From Thermoprotei archaeon (GTDB lineage: Archaea > Thermoproteota > Thermoprotei > QMSL01 > B3-G16): a DNA stretch of 64,000 bases. The number at the start of each line of letters is the position of its first letter. The first letter of the stretch is position 1. The stretch lies in the NCBI GenBank assembly GCA_021162845.1, contig JAGGXX010000018.1, positions 1 through 64,000 of the forward strand. The letters are read 5' to 3'. The notes below the pieces were generated by a model. That model searched no databases, was not told where the DNA came from, and saw only the letters and a list, made by a program, of their open reading frames with translations. The position numbers and the translations under genes were made by a program. Positions 37,374 through 47,016 of this stretch are shown one piece after another.

Positions 37374-38366
37374 ATGATCCGCGTGGCCAAGCTCGGGGAG
37401 AGGGGGCTGATCAAAAGGATATGGGCTATTATAACCGAAAGAGGGCTTAGCTTCTCGGCTGTCCCCAAGACGTTTGATGATGCAATAGCTTATAGGTATG
37501 AAGGGGGGTATGTAGTTCTGACTAATGATGGCGTGAACGAGAAAACGGACAAGCTTCCGGGCATGAGTTGGCGAGATCTAGGATGGCGCCTCGGTACCAT
37601 GTGTGTTAGCGATCTAGCCGCTAAAGGATGCCAGCCTTTGGGCATGCTCATATCGCTTAACGTACCTCGATCTATGTATGTCGAGGCCATAGATGAATTA
37701 TACCATGGCCTCATCGATGCAGCCCAAGAATACGGGTTCGAGATATGGGGGGGTGATATGGGAGAAGCGAGTGAAGTAGTTGCTGACGGATTTATGATCG
37801 GTTTATCGAGAAAGGAGCCTATCTGGCGCTGTGGTATAAGGCCTGGAGATGTCATTCTGGTATCAGGGGATTTCGGATTAACTGGGGCCGCCTTTCATTA
37901 TCTACTTAAATCAGGAAGGGCAATCAATGAAGGGCACATGCGTCGTATACTGGAGGCAGCGTATAGACCCAGAGCTAGGCTTGAGCTGGGGCTCGCCCTA
38001 GCTGAACTTAACTGCATAAATGCCATGATGGACTCAAGCGATGGATTAGCGGAGAGTCTACATCAACTGAGTGAGGCAAGTGGAGTCGGGATAGTGGTTC
38101 ATGAAATACCAGTCGCTAAAGAGGCCTTGGAATACGCCAATGCGAATAACTTAGACGTTAATGAACTGGTGTTTTACGGAGGTGAGGAGTACGAGTTAGT
38201 TTTTGCTATAGAGCAGAGGAAAGTAAAGGACGCGCTAGACGTCTTAAGAGATAGAGGATTCCATATAAGGGTTATAGGTAAAGCGTTTAAAGGAGCTGGA
38301 GTCTTCATCAAGGATCATAGAGGGAAATTGACCAGGTTAAAACGTGGATGGGAGCACTATAGATAA
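37374..38366 (+). CDS. thiL: Thiamine-monophosphate kinase
   Basis: A 330-aa PurM/AIR synthase-fold kinase that phosphorylates thiamine monophosphate to the diphosphate coenzyme. The N-terminal PKTFDDAIAY, VVLTNDGVNEKTDKLPGM and WRLGTMCVSDLAAKGCQPLGML supply the metal/ATP site. GGDMGEAS (the usual GGDT) and MMDSSDGLAESLHQL, GGEEYELVFAI follow in the usual ThiL order. Length is normal. It is divergent from tRNA-Thr over 65 bp and 46 bp from the radical SAM gene on the same strand. PurM-fold relatives (SelD, HypE) are less likely because of the GGEEYEL motif. Confidence 0.88.
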   Translation: MIRVAKLGERGLIKRIWAIITERGLSFSAVPKTFDDAIAYRYEGGYVVLTNDGVNEKTDKLPGMSWRDLGWRLGTMCVSDLAAKGCQPLGMLISLNVPRSMYVEAIDELYHGLIDAAQEYGFEIWGGDMGEASEVVADGFMIGLSRKEPIWRCGIRPGDVILVSGDFGLTGAAFHYLLKSGRAINEGHMRRILEAAYRPRARLELGLALAELNCINAMMDSSDGLAESLHQLSEASGVGIVVHEIPVAKEALEYANANNLDVNELVFYGGEEYELVFAIEQRKVKDALDVLRDRGFHIRVIGKAFKGAGVFIKDHRGKLTRLKRGWEHYR

Positions 38367-38412
38367 AAGTCGATAATATAAATCCGCCAGTAGTTGAATT
38401 CCCTGAACACGT

Positions 38413-40134
38413 ATGGTCGAAGCGGTGATAATAGACGGCTATACTGATGAGCCAGCAGGACTAGGCGTCCCTCCATACCTAGATGCTATTCAGAGATACG
38501 TCGCGGGGGCTATATGGACCGCAGAGCCGTCATGGGATATAAAGTATTTTACCATAGATGAATTGCGCAATGAGCCCGAAAAGGGGCTTAAAGTAGCTAA
38601 CAGGGCTAAGCTTGTAGTCTTCATAGCGGGTACGACGGTTCCAGGCAAGTACCTGGGAGGAAATCCCATAAGCTTTAGAGAACTTATAACGTACGCTAAA
38701 CTGCTAGACAGGCCTCTTAAGATACTCGGGGGGCCAGCGTCTCGCTTTGGCTTCGGGATTGAAGGAGGGAAGGCCGCTATACCGCGTAGAGCCCTAGAGG
38801 AGCTCTTCGACATCGTGGTATATGGCGATGTAGAGAAGGTGGTTTATGAATTATTAATAGAGAGGCTAGCCATAGAGCGCGTGAATCCGCATGAGGAGTT
38901 GAAGCGAACGAGTAAATTACATGAAGAATTCGCAGTACGCGGAGCACACATAATACGGGATCATCCTGAGTATCCAGATCATCTAATCCTTGAGATAGAG
39001 ACCTATAGGGGATGCCCCCGGGCTTTCTATGGGAGAGCCTGTTCCTTCTGCATAGAGAGGCACTATGGCAGGCCAGACTTCAGGCCTATCGAGGCCATAC
39101 TTAAGGAAGTGAAGGCGCTATATGAGCTTGGAGGTAGACATATAAGAATAGGAAGGCAACCCGACATTTACGCTTATATGGCCGAAGGGATAGGCGAATC
39201 AGAATTCCCCAAACCTAACGTAAGGGCGATACGTGAGCTCTTTGAAGGTATAAGAAGAGTCGGGCCCCATCTTGAGACCATACATATAGATAACGTAAAC
39301 CCAGGGACTATAGCCCATTGGCCCAATGAATCGAAGGAGATAACGAAGATCATAGTTAAGAACCATACACCTGGTGACGTGGCAGCTATGGGCATAGAGT
39401 CCGCGGATCCGAATGTCATAAAGCAGAATAACCTGAAGGTGGAACCTGAGGAGGCCTTACTTGCGATAGAACTTGTTAACGAAGTAGGGAGGATACGGGG
39501 GTGGAATGGATTACCGCACTTATTACCAGGGATCAACTTCGTCTATGGGCTTAAAGGTGAAAGCGAGCGAACCTATGAGCTTAACCTAGAATTCATGAGA
39601 GAGGTCCTCAACAGAGGATTGATGGTCAGGAGGATCAATATAAGGCAGATCATGGTGTTCCCCGGCACGGATATGTGGGACGTAGGAAATAGGATAATGA
39701 AGCGGCACAAGAGGTTGTTCAAGGTATATAAGGAGCGTATGCGTAAAGAGATAGATCTCCCGATGTTGAGGAGGGTAATTCCTTCAGGCACAGTCCTCAG
39801 AAGGGCGTATGTCGAAGCATATGATGTCAGGAAGCGGCTTACATATGCTAGGCAAATGGGGAGCTATCCTGTGTTAATAGCATGTCCCATGAAATTGCCC
39901 TTAAGGGAGTGGAATGATTTCGTAGTGATAGATCACGGCTATAGGAGCGTCACAGGGCTTCCCTATCCGATTCCGATAAATAGATTAAGTCCTAGACTCT
40001 TGACCAGGATACCGGGGATAGGAAGGGGAAAGGCCAGGAAGATACTGATGATGAGGCCTTTTAAGAATGTGAAGGAGATAGTGGAGAAAGTTGGGCTCGC
40101 GCCTGATGAGGCTGAAATGTTCACCATAAAGTGA
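38413..40134 (+). CDS. COG1031-type radical SAM protein with HhH tail
   Basis: A 573-aa archaeal radical SAM enzyme. An N-terminal B12-like or Rossmann region (1-150) precedes the Fe-S motif ETYRGCPRAFYGRACSFC, a CX8CX2C spacing unlike classic CX3CX2C. The TIM-barrel core follows (RHIRIGRQPDIYAY, AAMGIESADPNVIKQNNL). The last 60 residues hold helix-hairpin-helix repeats (LTRIPGIGRGKARKILMMRPF, VKEIVEKVGL), suggesting nucleic-acid binding. The family is widespread in archaea and uncharacterised; an RNA-modifying role is plausible (inference). A TATA-like ataatataaatcc lies about 35 bp before the ATG. Confidence 0.82.
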   Translation: MVEAVIIDGYTDEPAGLGVPPYLDAIQRYVAGAIWTAEPSWDIKYFTIDELRNEPEKGLKVANRAKLVVFIAGTTVPGKYLGGNPISFRELITYAKLLDRPLKILGGPASRFGFGIEGGKAAIPRRALEELFDIVVYGDVEKVVYELLIERLAIERVNPHEELKRTSKLHEEFAVRGAHIIRDHPEYPDHLILEIETYRGCPRAFYGRACSFCIERHYGRPDFRPIEAILKEVKALYELGGRHIRIGRQPDIYAYMAEGIGESEFPKPNVRAIRELFEGIRRVGPHLETIHIDNVNPGTIAHWPNESKEITKIIVKNHTPGDVAAMGIESADPNVIKQNNLKVEPEEALLAIELVNEVGRIRGWNGLPHLLPGINFVYGLKGESERTYELNLEFMREVLNRGLMVRRINIRQIMVFPGTDMWDVGNRIMKRHKRLFKVYKERMRKEIDLPMLRRVIPSGTVLRRAYVEAYDVRKRLTYARQMGSYPVLIACPMKLPLREWNDFVVIDHGYRSVTGLPYPIPINRLSPRLLTRIPGIGRGKARKILMMRPFKNVKEIVEKVGLAPDEAEMFTIK

Positions 40135-40182
40135 TTTTAGCTAAGTTAAGCTTATTTGGTACGAGCTGTAAGTAAGTTTACA

Positions 40183-40274
40183 GGCCCCGTAGCTCAGCAT
40201 GGATAGAGCACGGGCCTTCTATAGCACGGGCTGAAGAGAGCCCGGGGTCCCGGGTTCGAATCCCGGCGGGGCCG
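40183..40274 (+). tRNA. tRNA-Arg(UCU) with a 17-nt intron
   Basis: Acceptor GGCCCCG/CGGGGCC with G73, D-arm GCUC/GAGC, anticodon stem CGGGC/GCCCG, T-arm CCGGG-UUCGAAU-CCCGG. Spliced loop CU-UCU-AA gives anticodon UCU. The intron (40222-40238) forms a perfect bulge-helix-bulge with central helix CUUC/GAAG, bulges UA^U and AG^A, and inner helix AGC/GCU closed by a 4-nt loop. The gap 40275-40449 shows nothing recognisable. Confidence 0.93.
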
Positions 40275-40449
40275 CCACATATCAACCTAAGAGACGGATA
40301 TAGCCCCGGTTATAGCTTTTCTGAAAGCGAAACCTAGAAATCCGACTTTTCGAAGCGCTTTAAGAAATATGGGGTCGCTATTCTCACTTATTTCCACTAT
40401 GAATGAGGATTAGTAGTCAGGGAGGAGAAATAACCCTTAACGACCTCTT

Positions 40450-41157
40450 TTAGATGAGCTTTTTTAGTACGTCCTTAAGAACGGGAGCATAGAGCTCTTG
40501 TACGTTAATTACATAGGCTGAGGGAAAATAGGGAATTGCCATTCTCGCCAAATCTACTATCCTTTTAGCCTTAGATATCACAACTATGTCACTTGACGCT
40601 ACTAAGATACCCAAGGTGGCTACCGTGGTGTTAGGCTTTTTCGAGAGCATTACATCACCTTGAATATTTAAGGACTTCATGACCTCTCTAGTTCGCATTG
40701 CTAGCTTTCCACTATGGCTTATCGGTGCATCATATACCACAAAGACCTGACGAGGCCTAAGGGAGGATATTATCCTGAATAATAGACCTAATGCCTTGAA
40801 GGTAATATCCGTTATCTTATACTTCCTGAACGAGGTATAGATGTCACGTATAATGCCGTCATCGCAGAGTAACAGCGGATCCCCTCTAATGAGACTTTCT
40901 AGTGTTATCAGGACATTAAAGCCGTCCACCGAGAGGACTTCGTCCTTGATACAACTGGAATCCTTCGCGAGCTTGAATTTAACCATTCTTATCTCATCTT
41001 CCGTATGGAGGGATCTCAGAAGCAAGGATCTCTCGGGTTTGGAAAGGGGATACTTCCTAGCGACTATGTCTAGCGCTATTGATTTAGGGTAGCCCCTATA
41101 CAGGAGGTATTTCATATCAGCTAAGGGTTGACGAAGCCTTTCAAGCGAGAAGTCCAT
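40450..41157 (-). CDS. DUF434/DUF5616 family protein (COG2454)
   Basis: A 235-aa archaeal protein. The N-terminal helical part (LADMKYLLYRGYPKSIALDIVARKYPLSKPERSLLLRS) is the DUF434 domain. The rest (LSVDGFNVLITLESLIRG near residue 75, VFVVYDAPISHSGKLA, DIVVISKAKRIVDLA) has a PIN/Toprim-like alternation with conserved Asp, suggestive of a nuclease fold. It sits 6 bp after alaS in the ribosomal/aminoacylation run, so it may act in RNA metabolism (inference). No activity is known to me. Confidence 0.75.
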   Translation of the reverse strand: MDFSLERLRQPLADMKYLLYRGYPKSIALDIVARKYPLSKPERSLLLRSLHTEDEIRMVKFKLAKDSSCIKDEVLSVDGFNVLITLESLIRGDPLLLCDDGIIRDIYTSFRKYKITDITFKALGLLFRIISSLRPRQVFVVYDAPISHSGKLAMRTREVMKSLNIQGDVMLSKKPNTTVATLGILVASSDIVVISKAKRIVDLARMAIPYFPSAYVINVQELYAPVLKDVLKKLI

Positions 41158-41163
41158 TTCCGA

Positions 41164-43923
41164 TCATCGATCAGAAGGCAGGGTCTTGAAGATTAGACTA
41201 TGTGCAATTTCTAAAGCTTCATCTAGTCTATCTATGTCGGTGCCTCCTCCTTGAGCGAAAACCTCAGTACCTCCCCCGCTTCCACCCAGAACACGGGAGA
41301 CCTTGAAAGCCATATCACGAGCGGAGATGCCCAGTCTTCTTGCCTTCTGCCCTATCTTGACTACCACGAATGCCGATCTTCCGCCCTCTGTTCCGATAAG
41401 CACGACCAGGAAACTTGGGTCCTGAGAGGTTATGTTTTCCGCAATTTTAATGGCATCATCCCTAGTGCCATCGAACTTACCTAGGACAACTTTAATGCCC
41501 TCTAAGGTTTTGGCTTCGCTCATTAATTTCTTACTTAGGAGGAGCACGCGTTCCCTCTTAAGCGACTCGACTTCCTTACGTAATACCTTAACTCGCTGTC
41601 TCAGTTTGTCTACCGCTCTAACTAGACCTTCTCTTGGTGCATTGAGCATATCGGATAAGGCCTTTAGTACATCCTCTTCCTCGTATATTCGCTTCAAGGC
41701 CGCATCACCTACGCTAAATTCGAGCCTCACTACGCCATCCTGTATGCGCTCAGATCTGATTATCTTAATTAACCCTATTTCTCCCGTTGTACGACAATGC
41801 GTACCTCCACATGCCTCTACATCCCAGTCCTCGATCTCGACAATACGGATACGTCTTCCTGGAACTACTCCTCCTTGATATAGCGTGAAACCGTATTTAG
41901 CCTCGGCTTTCTCTCGATCCAAGATGCGTGTTTTAACGGACCTGTTCTCCATTACCACGCGATTAGCCAATAGCTCGATGTTTCTAAGCTCGGTTAATGT
42001 AAGGCTCTTGTAATGGGTTATGTCTAAGTGACTCCTCTCAACTCCCTTACTGGCACCTGCCTGCCATACATGTGGCCCAAGCACTTTGCGTGCTGCACCT
42101 ATCAATATGTGAGTAGCGGTATGATTTCTCATCAATGCACGTCGTCGTACGCTATCTATATGTCCTTTGACTTCTTCACCACCTCGTAAGGGCACACGAG
42201 TCTTGGTTATATGGACTATTACCTTCCCTACCTTTTGGACATCAAGCACTTCCACTTTGCTTCCATCTGGCAAGATCAAATAGCCTCGGTCAGCTGGTTG
42301 CCCGCCACCCTCAGGATAGAAAAGGGTTCTATCCAGGATCACGTACCTCCCATTGATGACCCGAAGAACCCGTGCAAGGAAGTCTGTGGCATACTGATCC
42401 TCATAATATAAAGGGATAGTAGGAGGCAGATCCTCTAAGGAGAGCTCAGGGATCTCTAGCTTAGTCTTTTTAGGTTTAGACTTAGCCGCTTGATGGCGCT
42501 CAGCTAATCTTGTGTAGAAATCCTCTGGGATCTCTACAGACATGCCCAGACCTTCACATACCTCCTTAACTACTATGGGATCTAAGCCGTGGGAATCATA
42601 GAGCTCGATAAGGTCTTCGATAGGCAGCTCCTTAACGCCCTTACTTAAGAGCCTTGATGCTCGCCTCTTGACGAGCTCCCTTCCCTTTCTTAAGGTAGTC
42701 TTAAAGCGTTTCTCCTCTATATTAATAATATCAAGGATCACATCTTCAACTTCCTTTAACTCGGGAAAATCCCTGTCTAAGTATTTAAGCTGTATAGCCA
42801 TTATCTCGGCTAGAGGACATTCTAAACCTAAAGCCATTATGGACCTCAGGGATCTCCTTATCAAAAGACGAGCCAAGTACCCGGCGCCGACATTAGATGG
42901 GACTACACCGTCATGAAGCATGAAGGATAGCGTGCGCGTGTGATCCGCTAAGATGTAGACGTTTTCAAGCGGTGTAAGAAGGGCTTCAAGTTCTCCTAAA
43001 CTCAAACCTACTTCATCAGCTACACGCTTTCGAAAGCCCACGAGACCTATACGTTTAACATCGAACTTACCGGCTATACGCGCAACGCTTATGAGAATTT
43101 TGTCATCAACCTTCTCTAAGTCGGCCATAGCTGAAAGACTATCGATGAATTGAGGGAAAATGGCATCGTATACTGTAGGCGTGCCTTTCGTTAGCCAAAC
43201 TATCCTCTCAAGACCGTAGCCTGTATCGACTATCTTATTTTTCATCTCGATGAGCTTATCATCAGTGGTCCTGTAATGCATAAACACTAGGGTAGCGACC
43301 TCTAGGCCTTCGACTAAAACCTCAAAGTCCTCCCCTGCGTTGCCTCCACCAGACCACCAGTCCTCCTTGAAAGTTATAGCTTCAGGAGGTACTCCTAATT
43401 CCTCAGTAAAGAAGTCAAAGGCAAGCTGCACTGTTTCATCAATCCAGTAAACGTTTTTCTCTGGATAATTGAAGGCATGATGTGCCATCATCTCAAATTC
43501 AGTGAGGTGGCGACCACTTCTGCCGACGTTATCCACATCCGTTAAACGTATGCAGGGCTGCGAGATCGTTAGGGGATTAGCTGGCGGAGGCACTACACCT
43601 TCGGTGACCCACGGCTGAAAATTATATATGGATGCTCCTACGAGATATACGTCATCACGCCACCTAGCTACTACTGGATATCGCTTTACGCGGGTATGCC
43701 CGCGTTCTTCCATGAAGCTCAGGAAGCACTCTCGAACCTGATCCATGGAGAGGTTTTTCCTCGTGGTAGGAGGGTTACCTAAGAAGGTATAATCTACACA
43801 GGGCTGATCTCCACAGAACTCGCGATCGGGATCGAGAGTCCAAAAATATGCGCCGCAATTCCTACAACGCTTTCTTATGAAGCCATGTTCCATGAACAAT
43901 TTAGTCCTCAGACTAATTGCCAT
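41164..43923 (-). CDS. alaS: Alanyl-tRNA synthetase (archaeal type)
   Basis: A 919-aa class II synthetase. An archaeal zinc-binding N-terminus (CRNCGAYFWTLDPDREFCGDQPC) precedes the catalytic core (FSWMEERG-like FLSFMEERGHTRVKRYPVVARW, RHLTEFEMMAHHAF). The editing domain has HTATHILIGAA (HxxxH) and CGGTHC, which remove mischarged Ser/Gly, and a C-terminal glycine-rich C-Ala domain (VLGGSGGGTEVFAQGGG) completes it. Length is normal. It is 13 bp from rpl12 at its 5' side and probably co-transcribed with the stalk operon. Confidence 0.96.
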   Translation of the reverse strand: MAISLRTKLFMEHGFIRKRCRNCGAYFWTLDPDREFCGDQPCVDYTFLGNPPTTRKNLSMDQVRECFLSFMEERGHTRVKRYPVVARWRDDVYLVGASIYNFQPWVTEGVVPPPANPLTISQPCIRLTDVDNVGRSGRHLTEFEMMAHHAFNYPEKNVYWIDETVQLAFDFFTEELGVPPEAITFKEDWWSGGGNAGEDFEVLVEGLEVATLVFMHYRTTDDKLIEMKNKIVDTGYGLERIVWLTKGTPTVYDAIFPQFIDSLSAMADLEKVDDKILISVARIAGKFDVKRIGLVGFRKRVADEVGLSLGELEALLTPLENVYILADHTRTLSFMLHDGVVPSNVGAGYLARLLIRRSLRSIMALGLECPLAEIMAIQLKYLDRDFPELKEVEDVILDIINIEEKRFKTTLRKGRELVKRRASRLLSKGVKELPIEDLIELYDSHGLDPIVVKEVCEGLGMSVEIPEDFYTRLAERHQAAKSKPKKTKLEIPELSLEDLPPTIPLYYEDQYATDFLARVLRVINGRYVILDRTLFYPEGGGQPADRGYLILPDGSKVEVLDVQKVGKVIVHITKTRVPLRGGEEVKGHIDSVRRRALMRNHTATHILIGAARKVLGPHVWQAGASKGVERSHLDITHYKSLTLTELRNIELLANRVVMENRSVKTRILDREKAEAKYGFTLYQGGVVPGRRIRIVEIEDWDVEACGGTHCRTTGEIGLIKIIRSERIQDGVVRLEFSVGDAALKRIYEEEDVLKALSDMLNAPREGLVRAVDKLRQRVKVLRKEVESLKRERVLLLSKKLMSEAKTLEGIKVVLGKFDGTRDDAIKIAENITSQDPSFLVVLIGTEGGRSAFVVVKIGQKARRLGISARDMAFKVSRVLGGSGGGTEVFAQGGGTDIDRLDEALEIAHSLIFKTLPSDR

Positions 43924-43935
43924 CGTTGAACCCTT

Positions 43936-44262
43936 CTATCCAAAGAGACCTGCTAACCCAGCAGCGATCTCCTCTTCGCTAGCTTCCTCTTCCTTCTTTT
44001 CCTCTTCTTCCTTCTTCTCCTCTTCTTCGGCGCCTGCAGGAGCCTTAGCAGCAGCGGGAGCAGCGGCGGCAGGAGCAGCTACGGGTACCGCAGCGGATTT
44101 GATGACCTCATCGATATTCACTTCCTTCAATGCCGCCACCAGGGCCTTGATACGCACTTCATCGACGCTTATCCCTGCTGCCTCTAAGACCTTCTTCAGA
44201 CTTTCCTCCGAGACCTGCTTCCCAGCGTGGTGTAACAATAAGCTAGCATATATGTACTCCAT
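43936..44262 (-). CDS. rpl12: Ribosomal stalk protein P1/aL12
   Basis: A 108-aa acidic stalk protein. The N-terminal dimerisation helices ([31 protein letters not shown]) lead to an Ala-rich hinge and a charged tail ending [13 protein letters not shown], which recruits translation GTPases. It lies downstream of uL10, to which it binds as dimers. Confidence 0.97.
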   Translation of the reverse strand: MEYIYASLLLHHAGKQVSEESLKKVLEAAGISVDEVRIKALVAALKEVNIDEVIKSAAVPVAAPAAAAPAAAKAPAGAEEEEKKEEEEKKEEEASEEEIAAGLAGLFG

Positions 44263-44315
44263 ACGATTGCACCCCCAACCCCTAACTTATTTTATATTAC
44301 TTAAATTTTCCTTTC

Positions 44316-45332
44316 CTATCCAAATAAGCTTGCGAGACCTTCAGCGAGCCCTTCTTCGGTGCTTTCCTCTTCCTTTTCTTCCTCCTCTTCCCTCTTTTCC
44401 GGCTCCTCTTCGCTCACTGCCTCTCTCTCGGCTACCTCAAAGCCTAATTCAGGATGGCTAGGTGCAACCAGATTTACGATGGCGTTCGCCTCAGCTAGCG
44501 CCCTCGCCATTATATAGGTTATCGTCTCCTTAGTGGGTATGACCATGCTTACAGCTAGAGCTATGGCCTTAGTATGGGCATCTATTAGCATGACGTCAAT
44601 TAGCTCCTTAACGGGATAAGCGATGCCCAGAGCTAGTTTTACGGCATCCAGATGAGCGCGAGATATGTCTTCCTTATATTGATCGATGTCAAGGAGGAGG
44701 TCGTCTGTAGTTAGGATGTGACCCCTATAATATAGGGCCTTAACTCTCAGACCTACTTCAATGGGCTTTATGTTCAGCCTAGTTAGTAGATCAGCTAAAT
44801 CCGTCGGTATTACCTCACCCTTCTTAACCACTACGGTATCCTTAACTACTACTACCGAACCCTCTTCGATTCTTATCGGGACCTTATACTGGTTGAACCT
44901 GCTTATTATCGGACCAGGTGAGAAGCCCGTATTCCCAGCGGGAATCACTATATCGTTAGGTGCTATGTCACCACCACGGGCTTCTCGTGCAACTTTATTA
45001 CGCTCTAAGAAGAGGCTCAATTCAAAGGGATTAATGTTAGTAAATATGAATATGTTCTGTCCGGTTAGGAACTCCTTTAACTTCTCAATTCCCGGTTTTA
45101 AGTTAGCGATATCATCTATAGCGCGTTTCATGAGCGTGTTCTTGCTAACGCGCAGAACTGCCATATCCTGTAGTTTTCGTCTAATTTCGAATATCTGGCT
45201 GGAGCCTATCCCGGCTATATCAGCAATGGCTATCACTTCATGTTTGCTTAATAGCTCCTTTAACCTTCGAACCTCTTCTATCTTCCACTTAGGTATAGGC
45301 CTCTTCTTATGCAGGGCTATACTAGCTGTCAT
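44316..45332 (-). CDS. rplP0: Ribosomal protein uL10 (P0)
   Basis: A 338-aa archaeal P0. RRLKELLSKHEVIAIADIAGIGSSQI and VLRVSKNTLMKRAI form the rRNA-binding core, and GNTGFSPGPIISRF lies in the archaeal insert. The C-terminal helical spine for aL12 dimers leads to an acidic tail ending LAEGLASLFG, nearly the same as that of P1. It is in the usual uL11-uL1-uL10-P1 order. Confidence 0.97.
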   Translation of the reverse strand: MTASIALHKKRPIPKWKIEEVRRLKELLSKHEVIAIADIAGIGSSQIFEIRRKLQDMAVLRVSKNTLMKRAIDDIANLKPGIEKLKEFLTGQNIFIFTNINPFELSLFLERNKVAREARGGDIAPNDIVIPAGNTGFSPGPIISRFNQYKVPIRIEEGSVVVVKDTVVVKKGEVIPTDLADLLTRLNIKPIEVGLRVKALYYRGHILTTDDLLLDIDQYKEDISRAHLDAVKLALGIAYPVKELIDVMLIDAHTKAIALAVSMVIPTKETITYIMARALAEANAIVNLVAPSHPELGFEVAEREAVSEEEPEKREEEEEKEEESTEEGLAEGLASLFG

Positions 45333-45338
45333 GTATTA

Positions 45339-46001
45339 TCACCATGGATCCACACTAACGGCTGGACCCATAGATAGCTTGACGTACACTTTCTCTATGT
45401 TATAGGGTACTTTATATTTTCTGGAGAGAACTTCAAATACAGCGTCTATATTATAGGCTATCTCCTTACTGTCCATGTCCTCGCTTCCCACAATACACAT
45501 CACTTGAGGTTGATTACGGATCCTTATGCGCACGGACCTCTTAAGCCTCTCCAGCAGAGGCGCTACGTTAGCTGTCGGGGGCACTGGGATGGGCATCTTC
45601 CCCCTAGGACCCAAGATTGGACCAAATAGACGGCCTATAAGAGGCATGAGATCTGCTTGGGCCACAAAGAACATGTACTCCTTGGCTAACTTCCTGACCT
45701 CTCGCCTGTTCGAACCTAACTTCTGGACATCATCCCGTGAGAGAACTAAATCCGCTCCTGCGTCCTTGGCCTTAAGGGCCAGATCCCCCTGAGCTATAAC
45801 GCAGATTTTTATGTCCTTATTAGGCTTATAAGGAAGAGTGACTATCTCGTTAATCCTATTCTCAGGCTGACGTACATCAACGTCCTTTAACTTAATGATC
45901 AGTTCTACGCTTTGCCTAAAGTTCCTAGGCTTAGCTAATCTCTTCGCCTCCTCAACGGCTTTAGCCACCTTATTTATATTAACAGTGGGCATTTTACTCA
46001 C
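45339..46001 (-). CDS. rpl1: Ribosomal protein uL1
   Basis: A 220-aa protein of the L1 stalk, which moves deacylated tRNA out of the E site and can repress its own operon in many archaea. RNFRQSVELIIKLKDVDVRQPENRINEIV and PLIGRLFGPILGPRGKMPIPVP are diagnostic. It overlaps uL11 by 8 bp. Confidence 0.97.
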   Translation of the reverse strand: MSKMPTVNINKVAKAVEEAKRLAKPRNFRQSVELIIKLKDVDVRQPENRINEIVTLPYKPNKDIKICVIAQGDLALKAKDAGADLVLSRDDVQKLGSNRREVRKLAKEYMFFVAQADLMPLIGRLFGPILGPRGKMPIPVPPTANVAPLLERLKRSVRIRIRNQPQVMCIVGSEDMDSKEIAYNIDAVFEVLSRKYKVPYNIEKVYVKLSMGPAVSVDPW

Positions 46002-46491
46002 CTCCTAGCTTACTTATGAGCTCATCATATTTGCCTTCATCAACTTCCTTCTGAACCACCTTAGGATGCTTGCCTTCTACGGTTACCCCCATGCTGACGC
46101 ATGTACCTAGTACCTCTTTTACAGCTGCCTTTAGCGTTTTTGCCATCATATCAGGCATCTTTATCTTAGCTATTCGTATCACCTGTTCTACCTTCAGATC
46201 ACCTATAGCCTTCCTTCCACTCTCACCCGAGCCCTTTTGAACGCCCAATTCACGGAGTATGAGAGCTGCTGTCGTAGGCCTGCCCACAGATACCTCAAAC
46301 TTCTTAGTATCGACGTCTACTGTGACTATCACTGGGACTCGCATACCAGCGAACTCCCGTGTCAGCTCATTTATTTTAGCTACCACAGCACCTACATTAA
46401 GACCTAGAGGACCTAAACTAGGACCTATAGGTGGTCCGGGCGTCGCCCTGCCTCCTTCAACGAGGAACCTAAAGGATTTAGTTCTGGGCAT
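45994..46491 (-). CDS. rpl11: Ribosomal protein uL11
   Basis: A 165-aa GTPase-centre protein. The start is better at ATG 46491 (MPRTKSFRFLVEGG) than at the track's 46500. GGRATPGPPIGPSLGPLGLNVG and the C-terminal QVIRIAKIKMPDMMAKTLKAAVKEVLGTC are standard. Confidence 0.96.
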   Translation of the reverse strand: MPRTKSFRFLVEGGRATPGPPIGPSLGPLGLNVGAVVAKINELTREFAGMRVPVIVTVDVDTKKFEVSVGRPTTAALILRELGVQKGSGESGRKAIGDLKVEQVIRIAKIKMPDMMAKTLKAAVKEVLGTCVSMGVTVEGKHPKVVQKEVDEGKYDELISKLGGE

Positions 46492-46548
46492 TATAGACAC
46501 CGGAAGTAGGCTCGGGTACGTTAGATAAGGGATTCTCAGATTTAAATG

Positions 46549-47016
46549 CTACTTTTGTGCCTTCTCGATTAACTTAACATAGTCGGCATTTATAGTAATG
46601 GGGAGCGGATAGGGGACTTCTAGTAATTCCACGGTTATCTCTTGATGCGTCCTATCCAGGCGTACTATCTTAGCTCGCATACCTTTCAGCGGGCCACTAA
46701 CTACTTCCACGATATCCCCTACGTCTAGGCTTTCTATGACGGGTTTAGGCATTAGAAGACGCTCTATGTCAGATATGTTTACCTTACCGTGGATCTTACC
46801 TTTTACATGTTTTATACCTGATGTCGCGATATCAACATAATGAGGAGTTGGAGCCTCGATCATGATGAAGCCTCTCACCTCATCCACGACAACTATAGAC
46901 CTTAAGGGTATCTTACGTACTCTTGCCCTGTTTTCGACAAGTAAGGCTACATTCACTTCCTGGCCCATTGTAGTACGAACCGCATAGATGTTACTAACGG
47001 GTCGCATCACCACCAC
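46549..47016 (-). CDS. spt5: Transcription elongation factor Spt5 (NusG-like)
   Basis: A 155-aa NGN plus KOW protein that clamps RNA polymerase and couples transcription to translation. The NGN domain spans SNIYAVRTTMGQEVNVALLVENRA to VKGKIHGKVNISDIERLL, and the KOW motif is VGDIVEVVSGPLKGMRAKIVRLD. It sits between SecE and uL11, as in most archaea. It overlaps secE by 10 bp. Confidence 0.95.
   Translation of the reverse strand: MVVMRPVSNIYAVRTTMGQEVNVALLVENRARVRKIPLRSIVVVDEVRGFIMIEAPTPHYVDIATSGIKHVKGKIHGKVNISDIERLLMPKPVIESLDVGDIVEVVSGPLKGMRAKIVRLDRTHQEITVELLEVPYPLPITINADYVKLIEKAQK

Noticed and set aside
41432-41878. 148-aa plus-strand ORF
   Set aside because: Antisense shadow of alaS with Ser/Thr-rich low-complexity translation.
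44761-45405. 214-aa plus-strand ORF
   Set aside because: Antisense to uL10, whose identity is certain.
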